This document shows positions 62,153-64,000 of a stretch of DNA of 64,000 nt, in pieces. Made by a program: the position numbers and the translations under genes. The notes beneath the pieces are model-generated. The model was not told where the DNA came from. It saw only the letters and a list, made by a program, of their open reading frames with translations, and did no database searches. Position 1 is the stretch's first letter, and the number at the start of each line of letters is the position of its first letter. The DNA comes from UBA9662 sp002729415 (lineage in GTDB: Bacteria; Poribacteria; WGA-4E; UBA9662), in NCBI GenBank assembly GCA_002729415.1, contig PBXZ01000035.1, positions 1-64,000 of the forward strand, in the 5' to 3' direction.

Positions 62153-63334
62153 TTAGTGAAGTTTGTCAACCGAAGTACGTGATTCAACCAGTGCTTGGAT
62201 CACTCTTTGCATGTCATTGTCTGTATGAGTGGCAATAACCGATATCCTCAAACGACTGGTACCCTCAGGGACAGTAGGGGGGCGAATTGCAGGGGCATAA
62301 ACGCCATGTTCAAACAGGATTTCTGAAAAACGCAGTGTTCGCTTGGCAGGTCCAATAATCAGTGGAATAATTTGCGTGTCATTTGACAAGAGATCAAATC
62401 CATTTTGAAGAAGTGCGTTTTTAAGTTTTTGCGCATTTTTCAACAGTTTTTGGCGAATTTCGACAGAGGAGCGAATGATGTCAATTGCGGTTGTCGCTGC
62501 TGCCAGAGTTGCAGGAGGAAGACCAGTGGAAAAAATGAAACTCCGGGCCTGATTAATCAAGAGATCAATCAGGTTTTTGCTGGCGGCGACGTATCCCCCA
62601 AGACCACCGACAGCCTTACTCAAAGTGCCAATTTGAATAATATCCTGATTCCCACTAAGACCAAAATGTTCAACCGTTCCGCTGCCGTTTCTGCCTAGTA
62701 CTCCTAGCCCATGTGCGTCGTCCACGATTAGCCTCGCACCATATTGACAGGCTAAATCATATATAGCTGGTAGTGGGGCAATATCACCATCCATGCTAAA
62801 AATACCATCTGTGATGATCCATCGACGCTGATATCCACCAGCATCTTTAAGCAGATGTTCCAAGTGATTCAAATCGGAATGCAAATAGATTGATTTTTTA
62901 GCTTTACTGAGGCGACAACCATCTATGATGCTGGCGTGATTAAGTGCATCACTCAAGATCAGGTCGCCCTCGACGGCTAGAGCCGAAATCATCCCAATGT
63001 TAGCCAAATAGCCTGAACTAAAAACGATCGCAGCTTCAGTTTGTTTAAGGTTAGCAATTTTTCCTTCCAGTTCCATATATAGATTGAGATTCCCAGTTGT
63101 TAGCCTCGACCCGCTTGATCCCGTTCCGAATTTGGTCAAAGCGTTCTCTGCAGCTTCAATTACCCGAGGGTGTGCACTAAGGCCAAGGTAATTATTTGAT
63201 CCCAGCAGAATTATCTCCCGGCCATCAATTTTAGCTCGTCCAAGTGGCATGCTCTCGACTGATCTGAGTGAACGCCAAAGATTGTTTTGTCTAAGTTGTG
63301 CAATCTCATCTTCGATCCAGCAATAGTGGTCCAT
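62153..63334 (-). CDS. bioF: 8-amino-7-oxononanoate synthase, BioF-like (393 aa)
   Basis: PLP-dependent condensation of pimeloyl thioester with alanine in biotin synthesis. LLGSNNYLGLSAHPRV, GTGSSGSRLTTGN, VDDAHGLGVLGRNG, TLSKAVGGLGGYVA (Lys Schiff base) and APAIRPPTVPEGTSRLRIS match BioF; the last motif separates it from Kbl and ALA synthase. No other bio gene in the window. ATG at 63334, divergent from the PhyH gene. Confidence 0.85.
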   Translation of the reverse strand: MDHYCWIEDEIAQLRQNNLWRSLRSVESMPLGRAKIDGREIILLGSNNYLGLSAHPRVIEAAENALTKFGTGSSGSRLTTGNLNLYMELEGKIANLKQTEAAIVFSSGYLANIGMISALAVEGDLILSDALNHASIIDGCRLSKAKKSIYLHSDLNHLEHLLKDAGGYQRRWIITDGIFSMDGDIAPLPAIYDLACQYGARLIVDDAHGLGVLGRNGSGTVEHFGLSGNQDIIQIGTLSKAVGGLGGYVAASKNLIDLLINQARSFIFSTGLPPATLAAATTAIDIIRSSVEIRQKLLKNAQKLKNALLQNGFDLLSNDTQIIPLIIGPAKRTLRFSEILFEHGVYAPAIRPPTVPEGTSRLRISVIATHTDNDMQRVIQALVESRTSVDKLH

Positions 63335-63388
63335 ACCGAAATTATATGGAGATTGTTAAAATCTTTCAACAATGCCATCATACATTCT

Positions 63389-63417
63389 TTGACAAAAAGA
63401 ACTGCATATAGGATAAT
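63389..63417 (+). promoter_or_regulatory. strong sigma70-type promoter of the last PhyH gene
   Basis: TTGACA (63389-63394) and GATAAT (63412-63417) are exactly 17 bases apart. The start would be near 63424, leaving about 29 bases before the ATG at 63453. Confidence 0.65.
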
Positions 63418-63452
63418 TAACTTCCATGAACAGACAGTGCCGAGGCTAAGTA

Positions 63453-64000
63453 ATGCTTTTAAATAATGAAGACAAAAAACACTTCAAAGCGTATGGTTAT
63501 CTAATTAAACGAAAGGTGATAGATTCTGAGCGTATTGAAGCTGCGCTAGATGTAATATGGGAAAATATCGAGGAAGACCGAAATAATCCAGAGACATGGA
63601 TCGGACAAGGTTATCGTGGCGTACCTGTTGGTGGTGAAGAAGCATTAAAACGTGTCGTCTATAGCGATCCTGTCTTTTCTATGGCAGAAGAATTGGTAGG
63701 TAAAGGTCAACTGCATCCGGATGGTGGTGCTGGTCCACAGTTGAGTTTCCCTAATCCAGACGTTGACTGGAACCCACCAAAACAAGGGCATCTCGATGGA
63801 TACCACACACCATCAAATGGTGTTCCCAAAGGAGTTGTCAGTAGCTTTACGCTAGGCGCGACAGTTTATCTTGATAAGGTTCCGCCGAAGGGGGGAGGTT
63901 TCACCATATGGCCAGGAAGCCATATGGTTTGGGCTGAGTACTTTCAGTATCATGATATTGATAGCTTATCTGGAGGGGCAGCTCCTTTTGATCTTGGTGA
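63453..64000 (+). CDS. phytanoyl-CoA-dioxygenase (PhyH) family protein, cut by the window end
   Basis: ATG at 63453 after GAGG at 63442. The 182 visible residues read MLLNNEDKKHFKAYGYLI at the start, the typical PhyH opening, then QGHLDGYHTP with the HxD iron motif, and KGGGFTIWPGSHMVW, the family PGSH motif. The distal His and Arg lie beyond the window. It is not close to the other two PhyH genes here. Gene has the best promoter in the window. Confidence 0.85.
   Translation, partial: MLLNNEDKKHFKAYGYLIKRKVIDSERIEAALDVIWENIEEDRNNPETWIGQGYRGVPVGGEEALKRVVYSDPVFSMAEELVGKGQLHPDGGAGPQLSFPNPDVDWNPPKQGHLDGYHTPSNGVPKGVVSSFTLGATVYLDKVPPKGGGFTIWPGSHMVWAEYFQYHDIDSLSGGAAPFDLG

Noticed and set aside
1..64000. 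CRISPR arrays, insertion sequences, prophage or integration sites
   Set aside because: No regularly spaced repeats, transposase, integrase or attachment-like duplications next to the tRNA genes were seen.

Overview
The window looks like a chromosome fragment from an uncultivated Gram-negative bacterium. It is AT-leaning and gene-dense, with isolated ambiguous bases typical of a metagenome or single-cell assembly. Envelope genes (lpxI, TonB/ExbB, a barrel protein, several lipoproteins), a gingipain-type C25 peptidase with a FlgD-like tail, three phytanoyl-CoA-dioxygenase-like genes and an animal/fungal-type NAD synthetase together recall Poribacteria or other FCB-like candidate phyla. That placement is inference; the window holds no rRNA or other marker gene that settles it.

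Layout. 1-794: the end of an ECF-type ABC ATPase. 1019-16090: a tight six-gene plus-strand operon encoding a glycosyltransferase, a radical SAM/SPASM protein, a catalytically degenerate acetate-kinase homologue, a HEAT-repeat protein, a membrane-anchored amidotransferase-like protein and a 2385-residue Ig-repeat surface protein. 16092-22121: a 2009-residue C25 peptidase meeting that operon tail to tail, one base apart. 22173-28570: the proteostasis block rqcP, lon, clpX, clpP, tig, preceded by five tRNA genes (Pro, Arg, His, Arg, Leu), all on the minus strand, with a good promoter in front of the tRNAs. 28789-35735: a lone nuoI, a degenerate malate-dehydrogenase-like gene next to an XdhC-family gene, two PhyH-type dioxygenases and nadE. 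35811-44133: a minus-strand TonB cluster (TPR protein, barrel protein, ExbB, TonB, TPR lipoprotein) with no ExbD. 44825-50369: an RraA-family gene, hisB, three lipoproteins and cysQ. 50370-63334: mainly envelope and housekeeping genes on the minus strand (M23 peptidase, YkgJ, DUF2156, thiamine pyrophosphokinase, lpxI, rdgB, rph, acyl-CoA ligase, AI-2E-type permease, cyclic-nucleotide sensor, bioF). The window ends inside a third PhyH gene.

The strongest overlooked signal is at 50956-51180. A 74-codon gene with its own promoter and Shine-Dalgarno site encodes a SelW/Rdx-family protein whose redox motif is Cys-Thr-Ala-(TGA). A short hairpin with a GU-containing loop lies about 21 bases after the TGA, as in bacterial SECIS elements. 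Ordinary gene calling breaks this gene at the TGA. The second theme is degenerate enzymes kept as intact genes: the acetate-kinase homologue in the surface operon lacks both catalytic arginines and the metal-binding glutamate, and the malate-dehydrogenase-like protein lacks the catalytic His and Arg positions.
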